Shown here: positions 1-6,259 of the stretch, one piece after another
How positions within the stretch are numbered: position 1 is the stretch's first letter
Layout: each line of letters starts with the position of its first letter
Source of the DNA: a bacterium
GTDB taxonomy: Bacteria; Elusimicrobiota; Elusimicrobia; Elusimicrobiales; UBA9959
Assembly (NCBI GenBank): GCA_021845705.1
Contig: JAJZVJ010000028.1
Coordinates: forward strand, 1 to 12,361
Direction: 5' to 3'
DNA: 12,361 nucleotides
Notes under the pieces: model-generated
Seen by the model: the letters and a program-made list of their open reading frames with translations, nothing else
Database searches by the model: none
Told to the model about the DNA's origin: nothing
Position numbers and translations under genes: made by a program

Positions 1-153
1 TCCGACCAGGCCGTTAAGGCCTACTTCGGCCTGAACGAGCAGGGCGAGAACCATTCGCCCAAAAGCAGGCTGATAACCTCTTTTACCGAATACGTAAATC
101 CCGCCGAAGAAGGGCTGTCCCTTAACAAGCCCAAGCCGCCCGCGGCGGCCTGA
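1..153 (+). CDS. C-terminal end of an unrecognised protein (5' partial)
   Basis: An open frame enters from the left edge and runs for 50 codons to a TGA at 151-153. The visible residues begin SDQAVKAYFGLNEQG and end with a low-complexity, proline- and alanine-rich tail (NKPKPPAAA). The tail looks like a disordered C-terminus and there is no membrane segment. Codon choice (GCC, GGC, CTG, AAG) matches the rest of the window, so I take it as a real gene. Too little remains to name a family. The next gene starts 55 bases downstream on the same strand with no obvious terminator between them, so the two may be co-transcribed. Confidence 0.6.
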   Translation, partial: SDQAVKAYFGLNEQGENHSPKSRLITSFTEYVNPAEEGLSLNKPKPPAAA

Positions 154-208
154 CCCTGTGCGGGGGCCCAAAGCGGGAAGCAATAGGTAAAAGGCGCTTC
201 GGCTATCT

Positions 209-1942
209 ATGAAAAAACTGTCCGCTATCTGGAAGAAGTTCCACCAGCTTCACCTGGGGCTTTACCTCATTTTTTCGCTGTCGGTAGCTTTAGGGAGCGT
301 AACTTCTGTCTTCTTCGAGGTGTACTCCTTTATAGATTTTTCCGCGGTTAAAACGGAATGGTCGCATTTTACCGAGTCTCAGGCCAATGGGAGCAAATAC
401 TCGCCCTCCGAAGGGGTCGGTGAAAAAATTTTCAGGCTGCTGAAAGTTCGAAAGCATACAAGCACCCATTACGTGAATGGGAAAGCGGTGGAGCGTGAGG
501 GTTACCCGGGCAGAGAGGGAACCGGCGATCTTTATTTCCTTTTCCTGCTGTTCTGGCTTTGGCCGCTTTACCGGTATTACTTCTCTAAGAAACCGCAGGA
601 CCTGGCCCGCATTGAGAGCCGCATCATTAATCTCCCGGCGGTAATTTTCATACTGGGCTGGGTTATAGCCCTGCAGCGCTATTTGGAAAATGTTCTTGCC
701 TACTCCGCGCGGTACGGGCACGTGTCCTGGCGCGAGCAGGCGATCTTCGGCGTGACGGCCCTTCTTTTCGGCGCTTTCGTGAGCTACCTTAACCTGGAAC
801 TTACCGGGCTGTATATACGCAGGCGTATAGCGAGGCCTTTCTTCGCCGATAACAATCCGTACGGCCTCAAACGCGGCTTTGCCTTCAACCTCAGCATGCG
901 CTACGCGCTTATGATGTTCTCGCTCGCGATGGTGCCGCTCCTGCTTGCTATTTATGTGCCGGTTTTCTCCAATTTCGACCTGTTCACCAAGTTGGCCGCT
1001 TCGCACGGGAACAACCTGGAATGGGCGCTCTCGTATGAAAATGTGCGCGTATTCCTGCCTCTCATGGTCATCTCCATTCTCGTGGCGCTTATCCTGTTTT
1101 TTCAGGCGGTTTCCATAGTGCTCTACCGCTACAACGTGCAGGCGCCGGCGAGCGCGCTGGTGAAGCGCATGAAGGCCGTGGCCTCGGGGGATTTTTCCTG
1201 CAAGACCTCGGTGCTTTACGCCGACGAGTTCGGCCAGTTGAAGGGGCATTTTAACATGATGCTGGACGGGCTGGTGGAGCGGGACCATATTAAGGATACT
1301 TTCGGCCGGTATGTTTCGCTTGAGATAGCGGAGAAGATAATGAAGAGCGGCAAGGTGAATTTGGCCGGCGAAGAGATACAGGCCACGGTGCTGTTCTCCG
1401 ACATCCGCGGCTTCACCCCGCTGAGCGAGAAACTGCCGCCGGTGGACCTTATTAAATTTTTGAACGAATATTTCACCTATATCACCAGGCCTATCGCCGA
1501 TAACAAGGGCGTGATAAACAAGTTCATAGGCGACGCGGTGATGGCTATCTTCTCGCCGGTGTTCGGCGTGGAGGACCACCAGGCGGCGGCGCTCAGGGCC
1601 GCGCTGGGCATGCGGGATGCGCTGAAGGAATTTAACGCGCAGAAACGGCACCCGGAGGTTTTCTTCGGCGTGGGCGTGCACAGCGGCGGGCTGGTGGCCG
1701 GCAACGTGGGCACCGAGGCGCGGCTTGAGTATACCGTGCTGGGTGATACCGTTAACGTGGCTTCGCGCATAGAGAGCCAGACCAAGATAGCCGCCACGCA
1801 GATATTGCTGAGCGAGGCCACGGTGCGGGGCCTTGAGAGAGGCAAGTTCCCCGGCTTTTCCTTTATTGAATGCGCGCCGGTGCTGATGAAAGGCAAGTCG
1901 AAGCCTATGGTGCTTTATAAGGTGGAGCCGGCGGCGGCATAA
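209..1942 (+). CDS. Membrane-bound class III adenylate cyclase with HAMP domain
   Basis: This 577-residue inner-membrane enzyme should make cyclic AMP from ATP. Hydrophobic spans lie near residues 16-40, 107-124, 140-156, 176-200, 227-253 and 281-305. Residues of about 43-105, between spans one and two, form the largest hydrophilic loop and are probably periplasmic. A HAMP-like linker follows at about 306-357, then the cyclase domain at about 391-575. The catalytic set looks complete: metal-binding D398 (FSDIRGF) and D442 (FIGDAVMA), adenine-selecting K438 and D513 (LGDTVN), and transition-state N516 and R520 (NVASR). The K/D pair argues for adenylate rather than guanylate cyclase. ATG 209 is the only good start because an in-frame TAA lies at 188-190; the ribosome binding site is weak (AAAAGG, 14 bases upstream). 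What the membrane part senses is unknown. The family is clear and the regulation is not visible. Confidence 0.93.
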   Translation: MKKLSAIWKKFHQLHLGLYLIFSLSVALGSVTSVFFEVYSFIDFSAVKTEWSHFTESQANGSKYSPSEGVGEKIFRLLKVRKHTSTHYVNGKAVEREGYPGREGTGDLYFLFLLFWLWPLYRYYFSKKPQDLARIESRIINLPAVIFILGWVIALQRYLENVLAYSARYGHVSWREQAIFGVTALLFGAFVSYLNLELTGLYIRRRIARPFFADNNPYGLKRGFAFNLSMRYALMMFSLAMVPLLLAIYVPVFSNFDLFTKLAASHGNNLEWALSYENVRVFLPLMVISILVALILFFQAVSIVLYRYNVQAPASALVKRMKAVASGDFSCKTSVLYADEFGQLKGHFNMMLDGLVERDHIKDTFGRYVSLEIAEKIMKSGKVNLAGEEIQATVLFSDIRGFTPLSEKLPPVDLIKFLNEYFTYITRPIADNKGVINKFIGDAVMAIFSPVFGVEDHQAAALRAALGMRDALKEFNAQKRHPEVFFGVGVHSGGLVAGNVGTEARLEYTVLGDTVNVASRIESQTKIAATQILLSEATVRGLERGKFPGFSFIECAPVLMKGKSKPMVLYKVEPAAA

Positions 1943-1945
1943 GAC

Positions 1946-2287
1946 ATGGCAACTTCTAAAGAAACGATAGAATTCCTCCGCGACGCGCTTGCGCTGGTGC
2001 CGGAGGTTTCCTTCCGCCCCATGATGGGGGAATACTGCGTTTACAGCGCCGGGCGGGTGTTCGCTTTGGTCTGCGACGACACGCTTTTCCTTAAGACCGC
2101 GCCCTCTACGCTGCATTTGTTCAGGGACAAGAAAACGCGCGCCTACCCGGGCAGCAAGAATACCTGCCAGGTTAACGCGGAATGGCTGGAAGACCGCGAA
2201 AAAATGTCCGAAGTGGTGTATTATACGCTTACCCGCCTGCCGCCGCCCAAGCCGGGGAAGGGCCGCGCAAAGCGGGGGGGCTTGTGA
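1946..2287 (+). CDS. TfoX/Sxy N-terminal-domain protein
   Basis: The gene codes for 113 residues that look like the stand-alone TfoX N-terminal domain: an N-terminal helix, then RPMMGEYCVYSAGRVFALVCDDTLFLK, then a YPGSKN-like segment. In gammaproteobacteria the full TfoX/Sxy protein promotes competence gene expression. Short proteins with only this domain are widespread and have no settled role, so competence should not be assumed. The start lies three bases after the cyclase stop and lacks a good ribosome binding site of its own, suggesting translational coupling to the cyclase. Coupling with a cAMP-producing enzyme is suggestive because Sxy acts with CRP in Haemophilus and E. coli, but that link is inference here. 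The C-terminal 15 residues (PPPKPGKGRAKRGGL) are basic and probably disordered. Confidence 0.82.
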   Translation: MATSKETIEFLRDALALVPEVSFRPMMGEYCVYSAGRVFALVCDDTLFLKTAPSTLHLFRDKKTRAYPGSKNTCQVNAEWLEDREKMSEVVYYTLTRLPPPKPGKGRAKRGGL

Positions 2288-2418
2288 AAAGAGGCCATAA
2301 CCAGGGCCCCTATAAAGAGGCGCGCGTGTCCCATAAATCCAGGTGGCTCACCGCTATCCTCACCTTGTTCTTTGCGGGGCTGCTGTACCTGATATTGATG
2401 GCCATCTCGTTTAACTAG
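2284..2418 (+). CDS. 44-residue single-span membrane protein, unknown
   Basis: A GTG at 2284 overlaps the TGA of the TfoX-domain gene (GTGA), a typical coupled start, and opens a 44-codon frame ending in TAG at 2416-2418. The product has a basic N-terminal half (KRGHNQGPYKEARVSHKSR) and one hydrophobic span (LTAILTLFFAGLLYLILMAISF), so it should sit in the membrane with its N-terminus inside. A second possible start is the GTG at 2325 behind AAAGAGG, giving about 31 residues that are almost only the membrane span. The same frame is open further upstream, but a longer product would overlap the TfoX gene heavily and I reject it. No family is recognised. The evidence is position, codon pattern and the clean membrane segment. 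Confidence 0.5.
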   Translation: MKRGHNQGPYKEARVSHKSRWLTAILTLFFAGLLYLILMAISFN

Positions 2419-2426
2419 CGGCCGGC

Positions 2427-2455
2427 CTGAAAAACAATTAAAACTTTTGTAGAAT
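2427..2455 (+). promoter_or_regulatory. Probable promoter of tRNA-Val
   Basis: A -35-like CTGAAA (2427-2432) is separated by 17 bases from a -10-like TAGAAT (2450-2455) in a locally AT-rich stretch. Transcription would start near 2462, about 14 bases before the mature 5' end of the tRNA, which leaves a short leader for RNase P. It was found by eye and the -35 match is only partial. Confidence 0.45.
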
Positions 2456-2475
2456 ATAGGTGAACGGTTGTTTCC

Positions 2476-2550
2476 GGGTGGTTAGCTCAGCGGTAGAGCG
2501 CTGTCCTCACACGACAGATGCCACAGGTTCAAATCCTGTACCACCCACCA
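2476..2550 (+). tRNA. trnV: tRNA-Val (anticodon CAC)
   Basis: The sequence folds as a complete cloverleaf. The acceptor stem is GGGTGGT (2476-2482) with ACCACCC (2540-2546). The D arm is GCTC/GAGC, and the anticodon stem is CTGTC (2501-2505) with GACAG (2513-2517). The anticodon CAC at 2508-2510 reads the valine codon GUG. The T arm is ACAGG-TTCAAAT-CCTGT. The discriminator A2547 is followed by an encoded CCA (2548-2550). GUG is common in this GC-rich segment, so this is a sensible single-codon isoacceptor. It stands as a lone tRNA gene, with the long hairpin element beginning 14 bases downstream. Confidence 0.97.
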
Positions 2551-2563
2551 GATTCCGGAGCGT

Positions 2564-2633
2564 AAAAGGGGACAGGCTGCTTTTTCCTTGAGGGTTTTCC
2601 CTATGAGAAAAAAGTAGCCTGTCCCCTTTTTTT
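2564..2633 (+). repeat. Long near-perfect hairpin, REP/MITE-like, also a potential terminator
   Basis: The left arm AAAAGGGGACAGGCT (2564-2578) pairs with AGCCTGTCCCCTTTT (2616-2630). The stem continues through a G-T wobble, a C-G pair and a T5/A6 block (2581-2585 with 2608-2613, one bulged A). The loop holds its own small hairpin, AGGG-TTTT-CCCT (2591-2602). The A tract before and T tract after would let the structure end transcription on either strand, and it may do so for the tRNA. The core GGGGACAGGCT with flanking A/T runs resembles, from memory, palindromes found near Y1 (REP-associated) transposases in many environmental genomes; no such transposase is in this window. The palindrome is directly visible, while the mobile origin is inference. 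Confidence 0.75.
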
Positions 2634-2646
2634 GCAAGGAGGGGGA

Positions 2647-3645
2647 ATGAGGTTTTTAAATATTCTGATACTGGGAGCGGTGTTGGCGGGGGCGGCGGCG
2701 CCGGCGCGCGGCGAGGAGCTGCACTGCCGCACCTACTGGCGCAATTCGCTTTCCGGGATGAAGGCCTATACCGATTGCGGCGAAGATCCCTATTACGGCT
2801 CTTCAGAATCCGACGGGATCTCCTGGTTCTACGGGTTCAGGCGCGTGGACAAGTATATAGACGACCGCAAGGCGGACCAGCGCTATAACCGCGACCTTTT
2901 CCTGAAGACCGGCATGACGCAGGACGAGGTGGACGGGCTGATGCGCGCGAAGGACTCCGGCGGGAAAGCCCCGGAGGAAATGGCCCCGGACAAAATAAAC
3001 CTGGACCTCGCCGCCCTGGCCGCGAGCGAACTGTTCGTTTATTCCTCTACCGCCGCGCAGAAAAACCTGGCCGACCAGTATTACACCACCCTGATGGCCC
3101 AGCCGCAGATAGCCGCCAAGACTACGGACAAGGATAAAGACGCGCTTCGCGCGCGCCTGGCAAAGCTTTCTCCGGACCTGGCGCGCCTGCGCGCTATTCT
3201 TGATTCTTTTGTTCCGGCGGAAACGCCGCGCCTCGGAATGGACCTCGCGGCCTACAAGGCCGCTAAGACCGGCGCCGAGGAGACTTCGCCCAACGTTTAT
3301 ACTTCCACCAGGGAACAGGTTGGCGTGAGCCTGACCATAACCAGACGCTTTATGGACGAGAAACTCATCTCGTCCATGCTGTCTTTCGCGCCGCTGGCGG
3401 ACCCCTGGGCTGAGCTTGAGCAGCTGCGCCTGCTGCTGAACCGGAGCTACGGCTGGCCGCTTTCCTGCGCCTCCGGCGAACGGAACGAAATTTCGTGCAG
3501 GTGGGAGGACAAAGCCGGCAACGCGGTGGTGACCGGCGGGGTCACTTCCGACGAAGGCGGGAGAGAGCTTACGGTCACCCTTATCTCTACGAAGGCCCTT
3601 ACCGAGGTGGCTGAGAATCCTGCGCAGAGCGCCGGTGGGCAATGA
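2647..3645 (+). CDS. Secreted protein of unknown function
   Basis: I place the start at ATG 2647, seven to ten bases after a strong ribosome binding site (AAGGAGGGGG); a TTG at 2632 is also in frame but lies inside the T run of the hairpin. The 332-residue product begins with a signal peptide (MRFLNILILGAVLAGAAAPA) with cleavage likely near residue 20 or 22, so it is exported. The mature part is hydrophilic, with a charged central helical region (about 70-185) and a C-terminal part of probable beta strands. Four cysteines fall in two close pairs, HCRTYW...TDCGED near the N-terminus and LSCASGERNEISCRW near residues 275-290. This pattern suits two disulfides in an oxidising compartment. I recognise no catalytic motif or family. 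It appears to be a single-gene unit between the hairpin and the terminator at 3708-3740. Confidence 0.8.
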   Translation: MRFLNILILGAVLAGAAAPARGEELHCRTYWRNSLSGMKAYTDCGEDPYYGSSESDGISWFYGFRRVDKYIDDRKADQRYNRDLFLKTGMTQDEVDGLMRAKDSGGKAPEEMAPDKINLDLAALAASELFVYSSTAAQKNLADQYYTTLMAQPQIAAKTTDKDKDALRARLAKLSPDLARLRAILDSFVPAETPRLGMDLAAYKAAKTGAEETSPNVYTSTREQVGVSLTITRRFMDEKLISSMLSFAPLADPWAELEQLRLLLNRSYGWPLSCASGERNEISCRWEDKAGNAVVTGGVTSDEGGRELTVTLISTKALTEVAENPAQSAGGQ

Positions 3646-3705
3646 GCGTGCCCGGCGCCAAAGAACGCCGCTGACGGGGATAGGGGTTACCGGGGGGAGT
3701 GGAAG

Positions 3706-4524
3706 TTAAAAGTGCCGTCTGCCGGGCGGCATTTTTCTTTTAAAGCGGTTGTTGTCGTGCGGCCGGGGCCGGGGCGGCAGCGGCCTCTTGACCGGGGCCG
3801 CCGGTGTTTCTTTTACGTTCAGTTCCGCCTTGGTAAGCCGGCGGAACTGCCCGGGTTCCAGGGCGCCCAGCTGCAGCGGGCCGAAGGCCACGCGCTTAAG
3901 GCTGGTAACTTCGTGGCCGATGGCCGAGAAAAGCCGGCGGATCTCGCGGTTCTTGCCTTCGGTAAGTTCCACCGTCAGGTGCGATTCGCGGCCGCTGGCT
4001 TTGCGCAGGGTTATGCCGGCGGGTTTCAGAAGTTCGCCGGCGTCCGTTATGCCGGCCGCCGCCTTCGCCAACTCCGGCCCGGTCACTTCGCCGGCGACGG
4101 TAACTATATAGGTGCGCAGTATGGCGTTGGCGGGGTCGGTAAGGTAGGAGGAAAGCCGGGTGTCGTTTGTGAGTATTAAAAGGCCGGTGGTGGCCAGGTC
4201 CAGGCGGCCCACGGGGTGGAGGTTCCGCAGTTCCGGGGGCAGCAGGTCGTAGACGGTGCGGCGGCCTTTCTCGTCGCTGGCCGTGGTGACCACGGCTTTG
4301 GGCTTGTTCAGCATTATGGCCTGCCAGGAGTCTTTCTGCATGGGCTTGCCGTCCACCGTGAATTTGTCTTTTTCAGGCGAGACCATGTACTGCGGGTCCC
4401 GGACGGTGCGGCCGTTAACCTGCAGGCGGCCTTTAAGCGCCCACTCGCGGGTCTGGCTGCGGGAAGCGGCGCCCAGTTTGGAGAGCGCGCGCTCAAGCGG
4501 AACTTTGCCGTAATCTCTTTCCAT
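3706..4524 (-). CDS. rluB: 23S rRNA pseudouridine synthase, RsuA/RluB/E/F family
   Basis: The 272-residue cytoplasmic enzyme should turn a specific uridine of ribosomal RNA into pseudouridine. An S4 RNA-binding domain occupies about residues 7-58 (LERALSKLGAASRSQTREW...GRLQVNGRTV). The synthase domain follows at about 66-232. It contains the catalytic aspartate D109 in GRLDLATTGLLILTND and the family motif EGKNREIRRLF (189-199). The C-terminal 35 residues are rich in proline, arginine and lysine and probably disordered, as in RluB-type members. Which uridine is modified cannot be read from sequence alone, so the symbol is a best guess within the RsuA/RluB/RluE/RluF group. The start ATG (4522-4524 on the complement) lies six bases after a perfect TATAAT and has no Shine-Dalgarno sequence, which suggests a leaderless message. 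It is divergent from the DedA gene. Confidence 0.93.
   Translation of the reverse strand: MERDYGKVPLERALSKLGAASRSQTREWALKGRLQVNGRTVRDPQYMVSPEKDKFTVDGKPMQKDSWQAIMLNKPKAVVTTASDEKGRRTVYDLLPPELRNLHPVGRLDLATTGLLILTNDTRLSSYLTDPANAILRTYIVTVAGEVTGPELAKAAAGITDAGELLKPAGITLRKASGRESHLTVELTEGKNREIRRLFSAIGHEVTSLKRVAFGPLQLGALEPGQFRRLTKAELNVKETPAAPVKRPLPPRPRPHDNNRFKRKMPPGRRHF
3708..3740 (+). terminator. Probable terminator of the secreted-protein gene, inside the rluB 3' end
   Basis: TGCCG (3713-3717) and CGGCA (3727-3731) form a stem around a nine-base loop, and flanking A and T runs can extend it. It is followed by TTTTTCTTTT (3732-3740 and on). Read on the plus strand this is a reasonable intrinsic terminator 60 to 90 bases after the upstream stop codon. 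It lies within the last codons of the converging rluB gene. Confidence 0.55.
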
Positions 4525-4530
4525 AGTTAA

Positions 4531-4536
4531 ATTATA
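4531..4536 (-). promoter_or_regulatory. -10 box of rluB (TATAAT), leaderless-type
   Basis: On the minus strand a perfect TATAAT ends six bases before the rluB ATG, so transcription should begin at or next to the start codon. No good -35 box is present 16-18 bases upstream. A small inverted repeat, GCCC-GAAAAA-GGGC (4537-4550), abuts the -10 box where the spacer would be. Confidence 0.6.
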
Positions 4537-4566
4537 GCCCGAAAAAGGGCGGGACGGGGAATATAG

Positions 4567-4572
4567 TAAAAT
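4567..4572 (+). promoter_or_regulatory. -10 box of the DedA gene (TAAAAT), leaderless-type
   Basis: TAAAAT ends exactly six bases before the GTG start at 4579. An in-frame TAA (4567-4569) lies inside the box itself, so no start further upstream is possible. No Shine-Dalgarno sequence precedes the GTG. A -35 match is not evident. Confidence 0.45.
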
Positions 4573-4578
4573 AACTGT

Positions 4579-5256
4579 GTGGAAATATTAACAACTATCG
4601 GCGGCTGGCTCGCATACGCTTTTCACGTCTTTCTGCACCTGGATAAGACGCTGGGCGCGGTAATACAGGACTACGGCGCCTGGACCTACCTGATACTTTT
4701 CCTTATAATTTTCTGCGAGACCGGGCTGGTGGTGACGCCCATACTACCGGGGGACTCGCTTCTGTTCGCGGTAGGGACTTTTGCCGCGATGGGCTACCTG
4801 GATATACACAAGGTGTGGCCGCTGCTCGTCTTCGCTGCGGTGCTGGGGGATAATACCAACTACGCGATAGGGAATTTTATAGGCCCGAAGGTCTTCCATT
4901 ACGAGAATTCCCGGATCTTTAAAAAAGAATACCTGCAGAAAACGCATAATTTCTACGAAAAATACGGCGGCAAGGCCATCATACTCTGTAAATACGTGCC
5001 CATAGTGCGCACCTTCGCGCCCTTTGTGGCAGGCGTGGGCGCCATGACCTACCCGCGGTTTTTGATGTTCAATATGATAGGCGGCTTCACCTGGGTAACG
5101 CTTATTATGGGTTCCGGGTACTTCTTCGGGAATATCCCGGTCATCCGCAATAACTTTTCTTTCGTGGTGCTGTTCATAATCTTCCTCTCTATGCTGCCGC
5201 CCATAATAGAATACCTGCGCCATAAACGCGAGGTGAAAGCGAATGCCGGAGCTTAA
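4579..5256 (+). CDS. DedA-family membrane protein
   Basis: This 225-residue inner-membrane protein belongs to the DedA (VTT/SNARE-associated) family. Some members return undecaprenyl phosphate, the cell-wall lipid carrier, across the membrane; others affect membrane lipid balance or metal handling. Family features are visible: FCETGLVVTPILPGDSLLF (45-63) with E47 and D59, GDNTNYAIG (90-98), and the re-entrant segment KYVPIVRTFAPFVAGVGAM (138-156) with the conserved R144. The GTG at 4579 is the only workable start because an in-frame TAA lies 12 bases upstream. The gene overlaps the following transporter by 14 bases, so the two are translated together. The exact substrate cannot be read from the sequence. 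Confidence 0.92.
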   Translation: MEILTTIGGWLAYAFHVFLHLDKTLGAVIQDYGAWTYLILFLIIFCETGLVVTPILPGDSLLFAVGTFAAMGYLDIHKVWPLLVFAAVLGDNTNYAIGNFIGPKVFHYENSRIFKKEYLQKTHNFYEKYGGKAIILCKYVPIVRTFAPFVAGVGAMTYPRFLMFNMIGGFTWVTLIMGSGYFFGNIPVIRNNFSFVVLFIIFLSMLPPIIEYLRHKREVKANAGA

Positions 5257-6175
5257 AGAAAAAAACATCCAGGCGGCGCTTTTTTCCGCGCTGCTGCTGT
5301 TCTGCCTTACCCCTTACGCGTCGCCGCCGCTGGCCCTGGCGCTCGGGCTGGGCCTGGCGCTTACGGTCGGTCACCCGTGGCGCAGCCATAACGGGCGGGT
5401 GGTGAAATACCTGCTGCAGTTCTCCGTGGTGGGGCTGGGCTTCGGCATGAACTTCGGCGAAGTGGTGGCGGCCGGCCGTACCGGGGTGGCCTTTACGGCC
5501 GTTTCCATCTTCGGAACGCTTACCGCCGGCTGGCTTATAGGCAAGTGGCTTAAGATAGAGCGCAACACCTCGCACCTTATCTCTTCCGGCACCGCCATCT
5601 GCGGCGGCAGCGCCATAGCGGCCATAGCGCCTATAATCAACGCCGGCGAAAAAGAGATCTCGGTGGCCATGGGGACCATCTTTATCCTTAACTCCATAGC
5701 GCTGTTCCTGTTCCCGCCCATAGGCCGGCATCTCGGCCTGAGCCAGCACCAGTTCGGCCTTTGGGCGGCTATTGCAATACATGACACCAGCTCCGTGGTG
5801 GGCGCGGCGGCCCGCTATGGCCCGGAAGCCCTTAAAATAGCCACCACGGTAAAACTTACCCGGGCGCTCTGGATAATACCGCTCTCGCTGCTGGCGGCCA
5901 TAACCTTCAAGAATAAGTCGGCCAAAATGTCGCCGCCTTACTTTATTTTCTTTTTCGCCGCGGCCTCGCTGTTCGTGAGCGCCTTCCCCTCTTATGTGGG
6001 CGCCTATTCCGATATAACGTGGGGCGCTAAGACCGGCCTTACCTTGACGCTTTTCCTAATAGGCGCCGGGCTTTCCCGGGACACCATAAAGGCCGTGGGC
6101 GTTAAGCCCGTCATCCAGGGCGTGGCGCTGTGGCTGCTTATCTCTTGCGTGTCCCTCTTCGTAATTACCAGGTAG
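5243..6175 (+). CDS. yeiH: YeiH/UPF0324-family membrane transporter
   Basis: The 310-residue protein is a multi-span inner-membrane protein of the YeiH family (conserved hypothetical 698), often annotated as a putative sulfate exporter with little direct proof. Family blocks are intact: GTAICGGSAIAAIAP (116-130), HDTSSVVGAA (180-189), KLTRALWIIPL (204-214) and a glycine-rich end segment TLFLIGAGLSRDTIK. About nine to ten hydrophobic spans are visible. The ATG at 5243 lies inside the last codons of the DedA gene behind GAGGTG at a good distance, so translation is coupled. The pairing of a DedA protein with this transporter may reflect a shared membrane or anion-homeostasis role, but that is inference. 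No sulfur-metabolism gene is adjacent. Confidence 0.9.
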   Translation: MPELKEKNIQAALFSALLLFCLTPYASPPLALALGLGLALTVGHPWRSHNGRVVKYLLQFSVVGLGFGMNFGEVVAAGRTGVAFTAVSIFGTLTAGWLIGKWLKIERNTSHLISSGTAICGGSAIAAIAPIINAGEKEISVAMGTIFILNSIALFLFPPIGRHLGLSQHQFGLWAAIAIHDTSSVVGAAARYGPEALKIATTVKLTRALWIIPLSLLAAITFKNKSAKMSPPYFIFFFAAASLFVSAFPSYVGAYSDITWGAKTGLTLTLFLIGAGLSRDTIKAVGVKPVIQGVALWLLISCVSLFVITR

Positions 6176-6204
6176 GGGTTCTTTGGCGGCCGCGGCGCGG
6201 CCTA

Positions 6205-6233
6205 TTGACCGCGGCGCGCGGTTTTGTTAATAT
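6205..6233 (+). promoter_or_regulatory. Promoter of the TetR-CoA transferase-thiolase operon
   Basis: TTGACC (6205-6210) and TAATAT (6228-6233) are separated by exactly 17 bases, a near-consensus housekeeping promoter. Transcription would begin around 6240, inside the palindromic operator. The spacer is very GC-rich and includes the self-complementary CCGCGGCGCGCGG. Confidence 0.7.
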
Positions 6234-6237
6234 TTCT

Positions 6238-6257
6238 ATGAACGAACGCTCGTTCAT
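6238..6257 (+). promoter_or_regulatory. Palindromic TetR-family operator
   Basis: ATGAACGAACGCTCGTTCAT is an inverted repeat with perfect eight-base arms (ATGAACGA/TCGTTCAT) around a four-base centre. It covers the predicted transcription start and ends two bases before the ATG of the TetR gene, so a bound repressor would block its own operon. Its size and pattern recall the Bacillus subtilis FadR box as I remember it (TGAATGA-N4-TCATTCA), with C for T in each arm. Confidence 0.75.
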
Positions 6258-6259
6258 AT

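Noticed and set aside
290..2116. A 608-codon open frame on the minus strand opposite the cyclase
   Set aside because: The plus strand encodes a complete class III cyclase. The antisense product has shadow composition and no recognisable motif.
2182..2283. Upstream extension of the small membrane protein frame
   Set aside because: It would overlap the TfoX-domain gene by over 100 bases. The GTG at 2284 overlapping the TGA is the natural start.
2420..2427. GGCCGGCC palindrome after the small membrane protein gene
   Set aside because: A short GC palindrome with no loop or T tract. It is expected by chance in this composition and overlaps the tRNA promoter region.
6188..6221. GC-rich palindromes GGCCGC-GGC-GCGGCC and CCGCG-GCG-CGCGG as a terminator after yeiH
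   Set aside because: The loops are three bases and the following T run is short. The second palindrome is also the spacer of the TetR promoter. Termination there is possible but not supported.
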